Assembly: GCA_965116695.1 (NCBI GenBank)
Contig: OZ220706.1
Coordinates: forward strand, 434,001 to 498,000
Length of the DNA: 64,000 nt
From: JAJDTT01 sp965116695
GTDB taxonomy: Bacteria; Acidobacteriota; UBA6911; RPQK01; JAJDTT01
Direction: 5' to 3'
The position numbers and the translations under genes were made by a program. The notes below the pieces were generated by a model. It saw nothing but the letters and a program-made list of their open reading frames with translations. It had not been told where the DNA came from and did no database searches. Below are positions 41,436-50,579 of the stretch, one piece after another; position 1 is the stretch's first letter, and every line of letters starts with the position of its first letter.

Positions 41436-42424
41436 GACCTCCCCCGGAACCGGATCCTGGGGTCGATCCAGAGCAGGAGCAGATCGGAGATCAGGGTTCC
41501 CACCACGGTGAGCGCGCCCAGCAGGAGCACCAGGGTGCCGGCCAGATAGAGGTCCTGGTCCATGAGAGCCGACAGCAGGACCGGCGCCACGGTGGGGAGG
41601 CTCATGACCATGGAGACGATGATGCTGCCCGACACCAGGTAGGGAAGCAGATAGCCGGCCGTGCTGACGAACGGGTTCAGGGCCACGCGCAGAGGGTACC
41701 TGAGGAGGAGACGGACCTCGGAAAGCCCCTTGGCCCTGGCCGTGAGCACGTACGGCTTGGAGAGTTCATCCAACAGATTGGCCCGCAGGATCCGAATCAT
41801 GTAGGCCGTGCCCCCCATTCCCAGGACCAGGGCCGGCAGCGGCAGATGTTTGACCAGGTCCCAGAGCTTGGCCGCGTCCCAGGGAGCGTCCACGTATTGG
41901 ATCGAGAGCAGCCCGCCCACGTCCGCATCGAACCAGGCGAATCCCAGGTACATGACCAGGAGGCCGAGCAGGAAATTGGGCACCCCGACTCCAGCGAAGC
42001 AGAGGAGGGTGAACAGGTAATCTCCCGCCGAGTATTGGCGGATGGCCGAGTAGACTCCCACCGGCAGAGCCACCGCCCAGGTGAACAGGACGGCGGCCAG
42101 GGAGACGGCCATGGTGAGCCAGAGACGATCGGAGATGATCTCCGAAACCGGTTGTCCCCGAATCCAGGAGACGCCCAGGTCGCCCTGGAGCAACCGCCCC
42201 ATCCAGATCAGATAGCGCTGGGCCGCCGGTTGGTCCAGGCCGTAGCGGACCCTCAGGACCTGGACCTCATCCGGGGGCAGGGGAATCCCCTGGGAGGCCC
42301 GGCGGTCCACGTAGGCGGTGACGAAATCCCCGGGCGGGAGCTCGATGAGAACGAACGAGAGGATGCTGATGGCCCAGATCGTCAGGGCCGCCTGGAGCAG
42401 GCGGCGGCGCAGATAGGCTGCCAT
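41432..42424 (-). CDS. oppB: Oligopeptide ABC transporter permease (OppB-like)
   Basis: A 330-residue inner-membrane permease. The DppB signature is intact: an N-terminal helix (AALTIWAISILSFVLIELPPGD), LGVSWIRGQPVSEIISDRLWLTM, and the EAA-like loop YVLTARAKGLSEVRLLLRYPLRVALNP, ending in a final helix before ISDLLLLWIDPRIRF. With OppC it forms the peptide translocation path. It follows the solute-binding protein after 95 bases and overlaps OppC by four bases. Confidence 0.92.
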   Translation of the reverse strand: MAAYLRRRLLQAALTIWAISILSFVLIELPPGDFVTAYVDRRASQGIPLPPDEVQVLRVRYGLDQPAAQRYLIWMGRLLQGDLGVSWIRGQPVSEIISDRLWLTMAVSLAAVLFTWAVALPVGVYSAIRQYSAGDYLFTLLCFAGVGVPNFLLGLLVMYLGFAWFDADVGGLLSIQYVDAPWDAAKLWDLVKHLPLPALVLGMGGTAYMIRILRANLLDELSKPYVLTARAKGLSEVRLLLRYPLRVALNPFVSTAGYLLPYLVSGSIIVSMVMSLPTVAPVLLSALMDQDLYLAGTLVLLLGALTVVGTLISDLLLLWIDPRIRFRGRS

Positions 42425-42519
42425 GATCGATCATCTCGTGCCGGCCTGCCGGAAGGCGTCGCCGGACGGGGTTTGCAGACGATCCGGATGAGACGCGTTG
42501 ACCGCTCCCGGACGCAATA

Positions 42520-44538
42520 CTACTCCTTCCAGTACACGGTCTCCAGGCGGCCCGTGGAAGGGTAGCGGCAAACGTCCCGGGCGCAGAGCCGGGCCGGGAC
42601 GTTGCCCAGCCGCCGGTGGGCGAGGCGCACCCCGCCGGGCGCCCCGCCCACGGTGCTCATTATCCACTGCTCGCGGATGGCGATCCCCCAGATCTCCCGC
42701 CCGATGCGGGTCCTTTCCGGGGCAGGTTGGGTTCGGCCGAACCGATAGAGCTCCTGGGCCCGGAGAATCTGCGGGTCGGCGGGTCTCTTTCCCAGTCGTC
42801 CGTTGCTGGAGAACCAGAGGCCGAAAAGGGGACCGATGGGGGAAATCCGGTCGACGGGAAGGACATACATGGGCTGGCTCCCCCAGACGGACTGGGTGGG
42901 ATTCGTCCAGCAGGTGATCTGGGCGCGGTTGGCCCGCATCTCCTCCCACCAGAGGGTCCGTCCCAGGATGGGAACGTCCACCGCGATGCCCAGTGCTTCG
43001 AGCTGCTGCTCCAACATCTGGAATTTGGGGACCACCAGCCGATCGGAGGGCGCCGGAATCCGGATTCGCAAGCGGCCGCGGCCGTCGCTTCGGATCCGGT
43101 ATCCTTCGCCGTCCCGCTCCTCCAGTCCCAGGTTGTCCAGCATGGCGTTGGCCCGATCCGGGTCATAGGTGGACCAGAGAGTCAGATAGCTCTTGCCCGG
43201 GTGCTCGGGATGCGCCGATCCGGGCCCGGCCGCGCCGGGGCCGGCCAGGGAGAAGTAGAACGCGTCACTGAACTGGGATCGGCGGAGACCCAGGGAGAGC
43301 GCGCGCCGGAAGTTGGCGTTGCGAAGCAACCTGGAGATCTCGGCATCTCCCTCCCACGCCAGGTTGAAATAGCAGCCGAAGAGCATCCGCGAGAGGGAGG
43401 GATCGAGATGGATGTTGTAGTTCTCCTCCTCGGCATGCTCCAGAAAGACGGGCAGGTTCTGCAGATCCAGACCCCGGAACTGAAAGTCGTATTCTCCGGC
43501 GATGGCCCGCAGGTTGACGACCTCGCGGTCCGCCGCCTTGGTCAGGACCCAACGATCGATGTAGGGAAGCTGGTTGCCCTCGGTGTCCACCTCCCAGAAA
43601 TAGGGGTTCCGCTCCAGGATCCACGCGGAACTGTCCCGCGCCTGCACGGTCCTCCAGGGCATCAGGACGGGCAATTGGGTGTTCAGGGCGTAGTTGTTCC
43701 GCAGCTTCATCAGCCCGACCCAGTCCTCCTGCTGAGATTCCCGCACCTTGCGCCGGAGATCCTCCGGAGAAACGTAGCGGGGATGGAACTGCTTGAGATA
43801 GTGCGCCGGTGCGTAGGGTCCCCAGAGGAACTCTCCGAAGACGCCTCCCGCAAACCGGCTGAAGGCGGAGGCCACGATCTCCAGGAGCCGGTGATACGGG
43901 TCGTCGAACCGGAAGAGCACCGTGTGCGGATCCAGGACCTGGAACCGGATCGGCTTGCCGTTGACCACCAGGTCCGGATCGGGGAAGGGGAACACGTCGG
44001 GGTGGGCGTTGAGATCTTCCCAGTAGAAGCGCACGTCCTCCGCGGTGAAGGGATGGCCGTCGGACCAGCGCATGCCTCGCCGCAGGTGAATTCGGAGGCG
44101 GCGCCCGTCCTCGCTCTGGCGCCAGTCCTCGGCCACGCTGGGGACGATCCGCGTCCCGGCCGCGTCGTAGAAGAGGAACTTCTCCATTCCCATGATCCGG
44201 TTCATCTCTTCGTTGAGACCCTTGGCGATCATGCCGGATTGCACGGTTCCTCCGTACCGGCCGATGGACTCGATGGGCTGGAGGACCAGCGGATTCTCCG
44301 GCAGCCGTTCCTCGACCGGCGGCAGCTTGCCCCGGGCCACCAGGCGGGCCAGCATCGGGGCCTCCCGGAAACGGCGGGGCCGGCGTTCCGGGTCGAGGAC
44401 GATCGCGGCCCCTTGCGGGGTCTCTTGGGAGATCAGATAGGGCGAGGAACCGGGGACTTCCGGGTCGAGGACCGGCTGGCAGGAGAGGGCGCCCAAGGCC
44501 GCGAGGGAAGGGAGGTATGTCGACCTTCGGCTGGACAT
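42520..44538 (-). CDS. oppA: Family 5 ABC transporter substrate-binding lipoprotein
   Basis: A 672-residue predicted lipoprotein (SLAALGALSC, lipidated cysteine 19). It has the SBP_bac_5 pattern: YGGTVQSGMIAKGLNEEMNR, DWRQSEDGRRLRIHLRRGMRWSDGHPFTAEDVRFYWEDL, VDRWVLT-type domains, NANFRRALSLGLRRSQF and KFQMLEQQLEALGIAVDV. It would capture peptides or similar solutes outside the inner membrane and hand them to the OppBCDF transporter downstream. It is longer than typical OppA (about 540 residues). The start at 44538 gives the lipoprotein signal; the frame is open far upstream. Divergent from the aminotransferase at 44629. Confidence 0.88.
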   Translation of the reverse strand: MSSRRSTYLPSLAALGALSCQPVLDPEVPGSSPYLISQETPQGAAIVLDPERRPRRFREAPMLARLVARGKLPPVEERLPENPLVLQPIESIGRYGGTVQSGMIAKGLNEEMNRIMGMEKFLFYDAAGTRIVPSVAEDWRQSEDGRRLRIHLRRGMRWSDGHPFTAEDVRFYWEDLNAHPDVFPFPDPDLVVNGKPIRFQVLDPHTVLFRFDDPYHRLLEIVASAFSRFAGGVFGEFLWGPYAPAHYLKQFHPRYVSPEDLRRKVRESQQEDWVGLMKLRNNYALNTQLPVLMPWRTVQARDSSAWILERNPYFWEVDTEGNQLPYIDRWVLTKAADREVVNLRAIAGEYDFQFRGLDLQNLPVFLEHAEEENYNIHLDPSLSRMLFGCYFNLAWEGDAEISRLLRNANFRRALSLGLRRSQFSDAFYFSLAGPGAAGPGSAHPEHPGKSYLTLWSTYDPDRANAMLDNLGLEERDGEGYRIRSDGRGRLRIRIPAPSDRLVVPKFQMLEQQLEALGIAVDVPILGRTLWWEEMRANRAQITCWTNPTQSVWGSQPMYVLPVDRISPIGPLFGLWFSSNGRLGKRPADPQILRAQELYRFGRTQPAPERTRIGREIWGIAIREQWIMSTVGGAPGGVRLAHRRLGNVPARLCARDVCRYPSTGRLETVYWKE

Positions 44539-44628
44539 TTCATCGTCTATCGTCGATGGTCTGGCAGAATGGCAGAGCCGGGGAGACGCCGCAAGCGGCC
44601 TTGCCCCCGGCGCCGGGAGGATCCGACC

Positions 44629-45849
44629 ATGCCGAAACCCAGCTTGTTCGCCCAGGACGACCTTTATTCCCGCTCCATACCCCGCCAGGCGGGGCCGCGG
44701 GTAGCCCATCCGGCCGCAACCTACGATTTCGGCGTGGCCTATCCCGATCCCGCCTCCCTGCCGCTGGCGGAGTTGGCGGAAGGCCTTCGAGTGGGTCTCG
44801 AGGAGGAAGGGAGGGATCTCGCCAAATACCCCCACCCTTCCGGATATCCGCCCTTGCGGGAGTACGTCGCCGGGAAGCTGGTGCGGGACCGGGGTCTTTC
44901 GGTTTCGCCGCAGGACATCATCCTCGGGGACGGTTCCAGCCAGCCCAATCACATGATCATCGAGACGCTGATGAACCCGGGCGAGGTGGTCCTGACCGAG
45001 GAGTTCACCTATCCGGGGACTCTGGGAATCCTGAGGCGATTCGGCGCCGATATCCGCGGGGTGGCCTGCGACCAGGAAGGATTCCTTCCCGATGCGCTGG
45101 AGGGAGCGATCCGAAGCGCCTGCGGCGAGGGGAAGCGGGTCAAGCTCATCTACACCATACCGACCTTCCAGAATCCCCTGGGATGGGTCATGAGCCTGGA
45201 GCGCCGGGAGCACCTGTTGGAGACGGCCCAGCGGCACCGGATCGCCATCCTGGAAGACGATTGCTACGTGGACCTTCGTTTTGAGGGGGAGCCGGTGCCG
45301 GCGATCGCCTCCCTCGATGCCGACGGGGTGGTGGTGTACGTCGGTTCCTTCTCCAAGATCATCGGACCCGGGGTGCGCCTCGGGTACCTGGCGGGGCCCT
45401 CACCACTCCTGGACCGGATCTCGGCCATCAAGAGTGGCGGGGGAGTGAGCCAGTTGGGGGCGCTGGCCATCCATCGTTATGCCGTGACCCACCTGGAGGA
45501 GCACATCCGGTCCGCCAACCGAATCCTTCGCCGCAAGCGGGACGCCATGCTGGCGGGATTGGAAGAGGGATTCGGAGAGCGATCGGATACCGGAGCCTCC
45601 TGGAGCCGTCCCCGGGGCGGCCTGTTCATCTGGCTGACTCTGGCTCCCGGAGTCGACATGCAGGCGGTTGCCGACCGGGCGCTGGGCGAGGGCATCATCA
45701 TCTTTCCCGGCATACGCCTGTCGCCCGAAGGAAATTCGGGTCACAACTGCGCCAGGCTCTGTTTCGGGTACGATCCTCCCCGGGTCATTCGCGAGGGGAT
45801 GGAGCTCCTGGCCGGAATCTGCCGGCGGGAAACGGTCGCGTCGGTGTAG
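44629..45849 (+). CDS. PLP-dependent aminotransferase class I/II (2-aminoadipate type)
   Basis: A 406-residue fold-type I aminotransferase: SGYPPLREYVAGKL, SSQPNHMIIETLMNPGEVVLTEEFTYPG, IYTIPTFQNPLGWVMSLERREHLLETA, ILEDDCYVDLRFEG, and the PLP lysine in YVGSFSKIIGPGVRLGYL. These match aminoadipate/aromatic aminotransferases of the MocR-related group, but the DNA-binding head of MocR is absent. It transfers amino groups from amino acids to 2-oxo acids. GGGAGG 8 bases before the ATG fixes the start, so the frame open since 42616 is noise. Divergent from the peptide transporter: it may process amino acids from imported peptides. Confidence 0.87.
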   Translation: MPKPSLFAQDDLYSRSIPRQAGPRVAHPAATYDFGVAYPDPASLPLAELAEGLRVGLEEEGRDLAKYPHPSGYPPLREYVAGKLVRDRGLSVSPQDIILGDGSSQPNHMIIETLMNPGEVVLTEEFTYPGTLGILRRFGADIRGVACDQEGFLPDALEGAIRSACGEGKRVKLIYTIPTFQNPLGWVMSLERREHLLETAQRHRIAILEDDCYVDLRFEGEPVPAIASLDADGVVVYVGSFSKIIGPGVRLGYLAGPSPLLDRISAIKSGGGVSQLGALAIHRYAVTHLEEHIRSANRILRRKRDAMLAGLEEGFGERSDTGASWSRPRGGLFIWLTLAPGVDMQAVADRALGEGIIIFPGIRLSPEGNSGHNCARLCFGYDPPRVIREGMELLAGICRRETVASV

Positions 45850-45856
45850 CTGCCTG

Positions 45857-45988
45857 GACCAGGGGCGCCAAGGCGGTCATGGAGCGCTCTATCCGGTCCG
45901 GATTCACGGATAGGTCTTCCGTTAAAAGACGCACTCGCAGGTGGTCGATTCCCAAATCCAGGAGACGGCGGATACTCCCGACCGTCTG
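45857..45988 (-). pseudogene. Degenerate 3' fragment of an LLM-class oxidoreductase gene
   Basis: About 130 bases (45857-45988) align, with many substitutions, to the start of the intact gene at about 47522-47650: both hold GGTCATGxAGCGCTCxATCC and CAGGTGGTCGAxTCCCAxATCC and share the same order throughout. Only the C-terminal coding part is represented, and no open frame survives. It is read as an old partial duplicate, 1.7 kb from the source. The rest of the 435-base interval before the acyltransferase shows no gene. Confidence 0.65.
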
Positions 45989-46284
45989 AAGGGTCGAAGC
46001 GCCGTGGTGCCGTCGGTTTCAGTTAGCTGGAACTGCACTGTCCCTCAAGCCATGGCAAAGCATTGAAATAGCACCGGTTACGGTTCGCCAGACTCAGTCT
46101 GCACCTGGACCTTTGTTTCCATGTAAGAGGTTGCCAGTAAGTGGCCAGGTTGATGTCGTCTATCTTCCTGGTATGGAAACAGTTAGGCCAACTTTCCGAC
46201 TCCGACCGGTTGAATCACCCTGCGAACGGTGCCAGCATGCTGATCGTCGTAGATGGTTGATCTCGACTCCACGGAGGGGCGTTC
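45989..46284. other. Intergenic interval, no gene seen
   Basis: Between the LLM fossil and the acyltransferase GTG there is no coding frame with family resemblance. GGAGGGG sits five bases before the GTG start; a promoter is presumably here but I cannot point to a convincing -35/-10 pair. Confidence 0.35.
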
Positions 46285-47517
46285 GTGGAATCTCACGGTG
46301 AATCCGAAGCCGCGAAAGGCAACCGACAGCAACGGAGGTTGCTGTCTCTCGACGCCTATCGCGGACTGATCATGGTCTCCCTCGCCTTCCAGGGTTTCGG
46401 TCTCAGGGAGACGGCCGGGAATCATCTGGCAACGAACCCGGACTCTTCCTTATGGCAGACGGTTCACTACCAGTTTTCCCACGTCCCCTGGACCGGATGC
46501 GGCTACTGGGACCTGATCCAGCCCTCCTTCATGTTCATGGTGGGAGTGTCGATGGCCTTCTCCTATGCCAAACGGTCCGGAATGGGGCACTCCTACGGCA
46601 GGATGCTGCGCCACGCCCTCTGGAGATCCGCCGTCCTCATCCTGCTGGGAATCTTCCTGATTTCCGATTCGCTCTCCAGCACCAATTGGTCGCTGATGAA
46701 TGTGCTGACACAGATCGGGCTGGGCTACACCTTCCTCTTCCTGTTCTGGGGTCGAAGACTTCGAGTTCAGGCCCTTGGGGCAGCGTTCGTCCTGATTCTG
46801 ACGTGGATGCTGTACGTCCTGTATCCCGGAGCCGGTGTCGAGCTTGCGAGCGGCTCGCCCGAGGTGGGGGTTCAATCGGAGTGGGCTCAGCAACATCTGG
46901 CGGAGGTATCCCCAGCCTGGCACAAGAACGCCAACGCCGGTCATGCCGTTGACGTCTGGCTGCTGAACCGGTTGCCGCGCCAGGAGCCGTTCGTCTACGA
47001 CGGAGGAGGGTATCCGACCATCAACTTCATTCCCTCCCTGGCCACCATGCTTTTCGGGCTGATGGTGGGCGGATTCCTGCGTTCGCGTCGCCCGGCCCGT
47101 GCCAAGCTCGGAACGATTCTGGCCGCGGGGATGATTGGTCTGACCATAGGACTGATCCTCGATTGGACCGGTGTCTGTCCACTGGTCAAGCGGATCTGGA
47201 CACCCTCCTGGGCGATCTTTTCCACAGGCTGGTGCTGCCTGATCCTGGGAGGGCTCTACGCTCTGATCGACGTGGCCGGGATCCGTCGCTGGACCTTCCC
47301 TCTGGTGGTGGTGGGAACCAATTCCATAGCGATCTACTCAATGAGCATGCTCCTGCCCGACTGGACCGCGTCGACCTTGCAGACGCACCTGGGGCAGAAC
47401 ATCTTCCGGTTCTGGGGAGCCGCCAATGAGCCCGCTCTCGAGTCGGTGATGGTGGGGATCACGTTCTGGCTGGTCTGCCGGTGGATGTATCGGCGGAAGA
47501 TCTTCCTGAGAGTGTGA
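46285..47517 (+). CDS. HGSNAT-like / DUF5009 multi-spanning acyltransferase
   Basis: A 410-residue protein from a GTG start with GGAGGGG five bases before it. RLLSLDAYRGLIMVSLAFQGFG near the N-terminus is the opening signature of heparan-alpha-glucosaminide acetyltransferase-like proteins, which move an acetyl group across the membrane. It continues with GYWDLIQPSFMFMVGVSMAFSYAKR, several hydrophobic helices and a PTINFIPSLATMLFGLMVGGFLR segment. Members acetylate glycans or glucosamine; whether this one does is inferred. It has about ten to eleven predicted helices. The LLM oxidoreductase converges on it, one base away. Confidence 0.78.
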   Translation: MESHGESEAAKGNRQQRRLLSLDAYRGLIMVSLAFQGFGLRETAGNHLATNPDSSLWQTVHYQFSHVPWTGCGYWDLIQPSFMFMVGVSMAFSYAKRSGMGHSYGRMLRHALWRSAVLILLGIFLISDSLSSTNWSLMNVLTQIGLGYTFLFLFWGRRLRVQALGAAFVLILTWMLYVLYPGAGVELASGSPEVGVQSEWAQQHLAEVSPAWHKNANAGHAVDVWLLNRLPRQEPFVYDGGGYPTINFIPSLATMLFGLMVGGFLRSRRPARAKLGTILAAGMIGLTIGLILDWTGVCPLVKRIWTPSWAIFSTGWCCLILGGLYALIDVAGIRRWTFPLVVVGTNSIAIYSMSMLLPDWTASTLQTHLGQNIFRFWGAANEPALESVMVGITFWLVCRWMYRRKIFLRV

Positions 47518-47518
47518 A

Positions 47519-48472
47519 CTAGACCAAGGGCGCGACTCTGGTCATGAAGCGCTCGATCCGTTCCAGGCTCTCGGACAGATCATCGGTCAGCAGGCCCACT
47601 CCCAGGTGGTCGACTCCCAGATCCCGGTAGCGGCGGATGTCCCCGGCGACCTGCTCGGCCCGGCCGCTCATGGGCAGTCGCTCTCCTCCCGGACCTCGGC
47701 GCGGGGATTCGCTCCATCCCCCGCCGAACCGGACGTGAATCTTGTCCGGATCCCGGCCTTCGGCTTCCACCATGCGCCGCATTCTTCCGATCGCTTGGGC
47801 GAGTTGCCGGTCGTCGTCCAGCGGATGGCGCGGGTTTCCGGCGATGGGCATCCATCCGGCTCCGAAGCGGGCGACGCGCCGGAGGGCCGCAGGGCTCTCG
47901 CCGCCGAACCAGAAGGGCGGGTGAGGCCGCTGCACCGGCCTGGGATGGAATTCGATCCCGGAAAACCGGACGTGGTGACCGTTGAACTCGGGGTTCTCGC
48001 TGGTCCAGAGTTCCTGCATGCTCCTCAGGTACTCGTCCGAGGCCCGGCCCCGGTCCTCGAATCGGACCGGCAGGCCCAGGGCTTCGAACTCCTCCCGCAT
48101 CCAGCCAACGCCGCAGCCCACGATGAGCCGGCCCCGGGAGAGGACGTCCAGGGTGGCCAGCATCTTGGCCGCCAGGATCGGGTCGCGGTAGGGCAGAACC
48201 AGCACCGAGGTCAGGATGCGGACCCGGGACGTCTGGCCGCAGAGGAAGGCCAGGGTCGTCAGCATCTCCAGGCACTTCTGGCCGCCGGTTCCCCCGGGAA
48301 ACTTGCCCGTGGCGCCATACGGGTAGCGGGTCTCGACGGATCGGGGCAGGACCAGGCGTTCGCTGGAGGAGATGACGTCGACTCCGTGGGCTTCGGAGGT
48401 TCGGGCCATGGCCGAGAGGCTGCGCGGAGCCGCCAAGGGGCCTGCGATGGGCAGATTCAGGACGTATTTCAC
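47519..48472 (-). CDS. LLM-class (F420/FMN-dependent) oxidoreductase
   Basis: A 317-residue luciferase-like TIM-barrel protein from a GTG start. It has RVRILTSVLVLPYRDPILAAKMLATLDVLSRGRLIVGCGVGWMREEFEALG, HPPFWFGGESPAALRRVARFGAGWMPI and HLGVGLLTDDLSESLERIERF, typical of F420-dependent relatives that oxidise alcohols or hydroxylated compounds. The substrate is unknown. Its GTG lies 14 bases after the aldolase stop, so both form one unit. A degenerate copy of its 3' end is at 45857-45988. Confidence 0.87.
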   Translation of the reverse strand: MKYVLNLPIAGPLAAPRSLSAMARTSEAHGVDVISSSERLVLPRSVETRYPYGATGKFPGGTGGQKCLEMLTTLAFLCGQTSRVRILTSVLVLPYRDPILAAKMLATLDVLSRGRLIVGCGVGWMREEFEALGLPVRFEDRGRASDEYLRSMQELWTSENPEFNGHHVRFSGIEFHPRPVQRPHPPFWFGGESPAALRRVARFGAGWMPIAGNPRHPLDDDRQLAQAIGRMRRMVEAEGRDPDKIHVRFGGGWSESPRRGPGGERLPMSGRAEQVAGDIRRYRDLGVDHLGVGLLTDDLSESLERIERFMTRVAPLV

Positions 48473-48486
48473 GGGGTGGGGCCTGG

Positions 48487-49221
48487 CTACCAGGTCATGC
48501 GGGAGCGGCGGCCGTGGCTTTCGAGCAGTTGCTCCAATGCGCCCTTGACGTTCCAGAAGACGTTCACCGACTCCATGTAGTCTCCCGCCATGAACTTACC
48601 GGCGGCATGGACCTTCTGCTCCATCTCCTGGTAGATCTCGGCCACCCTCGGGTCGTCGTGTCGGCCCGGAATCCCCATGGACTGGGCCATGTCTTCGGGG
48701 CCGCCTCCGAAATAGTCGATCCCCTCCACCTTGAGGATCTCGTCCAGATTCCGGATTGAAGTCACGCTCTCCAGTTGGGGGACGATCATCAGGTTGGCGT
48801 TGACTTCCTGGAAGAGGGTGTTGCGGTCCTTCCCCTCCTGGTTCATGACCATGCGGTAGCTGGTGGAGCTGCGCAGGCCCAGCGGTGCGAAATAAGCGTA
48901 TTTGACCAGTTTTTCGGCTTCTTCCCGGGTTTGGATATTGGGGACGGTGATGCTGCGAATGCCCCGGTCGAGATAGGACAGGAGCGTGCTCTCGTTCCCG
49001 TCGGGAACGCGCATGGTGGGTGTGATGTCGAACCCGTCGGCGATGGTGCACAGGGTGCCGACGCGCTCCGGGGTGAGGGGAGAGTGTTGGCCGTCGAATC
49101 CGACGAAATCCAGCCCCATGCGCCCGGCCATTTCCACCAGTTCCTCGGAAGGGTCCGACATGAACAGGCCCAGGGCCTTCTCGCCTTTCTTGATTCTCTC
49201 GAGGATCTTGTTTCGAAACAT
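48487..49221 (-). CDS. HpcH/HpaI-family aldolase (second paralogue)
   Basis: A 244-residue pyruvate-type aldolase. It has GLFMSDPSEELVEMAGRMGLDFVGFDGQHSPLTPERV, TPTMRVPDGNESTLLSYLDRGIRSITVPNIQTREEAEKLV, NLMIVPQLESVTSIRNLDEILKVEGIDYFGGGPEDMAQSMG. Family members cleave 4-hydroxy-2-oxo acids to pyruvate plus an aldehyde. GGGAG 8 bases before the ATG at 49221 supports the start over 49281. First gene of a two-gene unit with the LLM oxidoreductase, and divergent from an epimerase/dehydrogenase. It differs clearly from the 33268-34068 paralogue. Confidence 0.85.
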   Translation of the reverse strand: MFRNKILERIKKGEKALGLFMSDPSEELVEMAGRMGLDFVGFDGQHSPLTPERVGTLCTIADGFDITPTMRVPDGNESTLLSYLDRGIRSITVPNIQTREEAEKLVKYAYFAPLGLRSSTSYRMVMNQEGKDRNTLFQEVNANLMIVPQLESVTSIRNLDEILKVEGIDYFGGGPEDMAQSMGIPGRHDDPRVAEIYQEMEQKVHAAGKFMAGDYMESVNVFWNVKGALEQLLESHGRRSRMTW

Positions 49222-49346
49222 GTATTCGCTCCCTTTCGCCGGATGCCGCTTCAAACGGGTAGTGAGACGAGAGCCCATCATAGGGGCTGGAAGTGGGAAT
49301 GAAAACCGGCGGGCGGAGTCGGGAGGCGCTGCGGTAGAATCGCGGC

Positions 49347-50105
49347 ATGGCCAAGAAGAAAGTGTTGATTACGGGCATGAGCGGACTCATCGGGCAGATC
49401 TGCGGGCGGGAACTGGGAGATTCGTACGAGCTGAGCGCCTTGAACCGGCGCCCGGTGGAGGGATTCGCCTGCCTGCAGGCGGATATTGCGGATCTGGATG
49501 CCATCCGACCGGCCTTCGAGGGAGTGGAGACCGTCGTCCACCTGGCTGCCATGGCCCAGGGGGACCCTACCTGGGAGGATGTGCTTCCGCACAATATCGT
49601 CGGCACCTACAACGTCTTCGAGGCGGCGCGAACGGCGGGGGTCGAGAGGGTCATTTTCGCCAGCAGCGGGGCCGCCGTCAGCGAGTGGGAGCGGCATCCA
49701 CCCTACGATGCCCTGGTCGAAGGACGATACGGAGAGGTGGCCAATTGGGATCTGCTGGGCACCTCGTTGATTCGGGCCAACGGCCTCTACGGGTGCAGCA
49801 AGCAGTTCGGTGAAACCTTGGCCCGCTTCTTCTCCGACCGGTGGGGCCTGTCCATGATCTGCCTCCGCATCGGCCGAGTCCACATCAACGACCGCCCCAA
49901 TGAGGTTCGGGACTTCTCAGTCTGGTGCAGCCACTCGGACATCGCCCAGATGATCCGCCGTTGCATCGATGCGCCCGAGGATCTGAAGTTCGGGATCTAC
50001 TACGTGGTCTCCGACAACAAGTGGAACTATCGGTCGCTGGAAAACGCCCGGAGGGACTTGGGATACGAGCCGCAGGATACGGCCGATCGTTTCCGGGACG
50101 GCTAA
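49347..50105 (+). CDS. NAD-dependent epimerase/dehydratase (uronate dehydrogenase-like)
   Basis: A 252-residue extended short-chain dehydrogenase. The dinucleotide motif is GMSGLIG (residues 10-16), then ADIADLDAIRPAFEGVETVVHLAA, FASSGAAV, and the catalytic YGCSKQFGE (Tyr and Lys of YxxxK). Length and NxYxxSK context resemble uronate dehydrogenases and nucleotide-sugar epimerases; the substrate is unproven. The stop is followed within 8 bases by a duplicated piece of another gene (see 50113-50248). Divergent from the aldolase/LLM pair. Confidence 0.83.
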   Translation: MAKKKVLITGMSGLIGQICGRELGDSYELSALNRRPVEGFACLQADIADLDAIRPAFEGVETVVHLAAMAQGDPTWEDVLPHNIVGTYNVFEAARTAGVERVIFASSGAAVSEWERHPPYDALVEGRYGEVANWDLLGTSLIRANGLYGCSKQFGETLARFFSDRWGLSMICLRIGRVHINDRPNEVRDFSVWCSHSDIAQMIRRCIDAPEDLKFGIYYVVSDNKWNYRSLENARRDLGYEPQDTADRFRDG

Positions 50106-50112
50106 CGCGACA

Positions 50113-50248
50113 CGTCCCAGTTGGAGCGGATCCATTCCAGGCCGTTCCGTGCCAGATGCTCCTCCGACGGGAACATGCGGCGCCAGATGCAGGTGGCGGC
50201 GGCCAGTTCCGGCATCGCCTGTCCGAAGGCCTTGATGACCATCCAGCC
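50113..50248 (-). pseudogene. Duplicated 3' end of the TIM-barrel isomerase gene
   Basis: 136 bases here match 52022-52157 with only four differences; both lie on the minus strand as coding sequence. The copy encodes only the last 45 or so residues of the isomerase, then runs into short repeats. It is a recent direct duplication that brackets the RAYT region. Confidence 0.85.
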
Positions 50249-50430
50249 AGCGCGAAAAAGTGGACTGTCCCCTACTTCGAAGTGGACTGTCCCCTACTTC
50301 GTGTCCCCTACTTCGTGAAATAGTGGACTGTCCCCTACTTCAGTCTTCAGCCCCCTACTTCAGCGGTCCCCTACTTCAGCGGAAAAAGTGGACTGTTCCC
50401 TACATCGTGTGATCGTTGGAGATCCCACCC
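50249..50430. repeat. Cluster of short GTGGACTGTCCCCTACTTC repeats
   Basis: The unit GTGGACTGTCCCCTACTTC (or close variants) occurs about four times (50270-50401), with shorter GTCCCCTACTTC fragments between. CGAAGT...ACTTCG arms give short hairpins. Clusters like this beside a RAYT transposase are the typical source/remnant of REP-like elements. The remaining stretch to 50579 holds no gene I recognise. Confidence 0.7.
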
Positions 50431-50579
50431 GGAAGTGGAGCAGTGCACCGTAGGCAATTGGATGGAAGTTCGGAAGTCATTCCGTCTACTACGGCGACAA
50501 TTCCGTCCCTTGGTGGTTCCCCAGATTGGGATCGTTCGATGCCGCGGGGGCAGATTAGATGGCCGGCGGTCAGGTGAGT

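Noticed and set aside
42616..44628. Long plus-strand frame before the aminotransferase
   Set aside because: It is antisense to the peptide-binding protein; the aminotransferase start at 44629 has its own ribosome site.
44539..45237. Extended N-terminus of the peptide-binding protein
   Set aside because: It overlaps the aminotransferase antisense; the lipoprotein signal starts at 44538.
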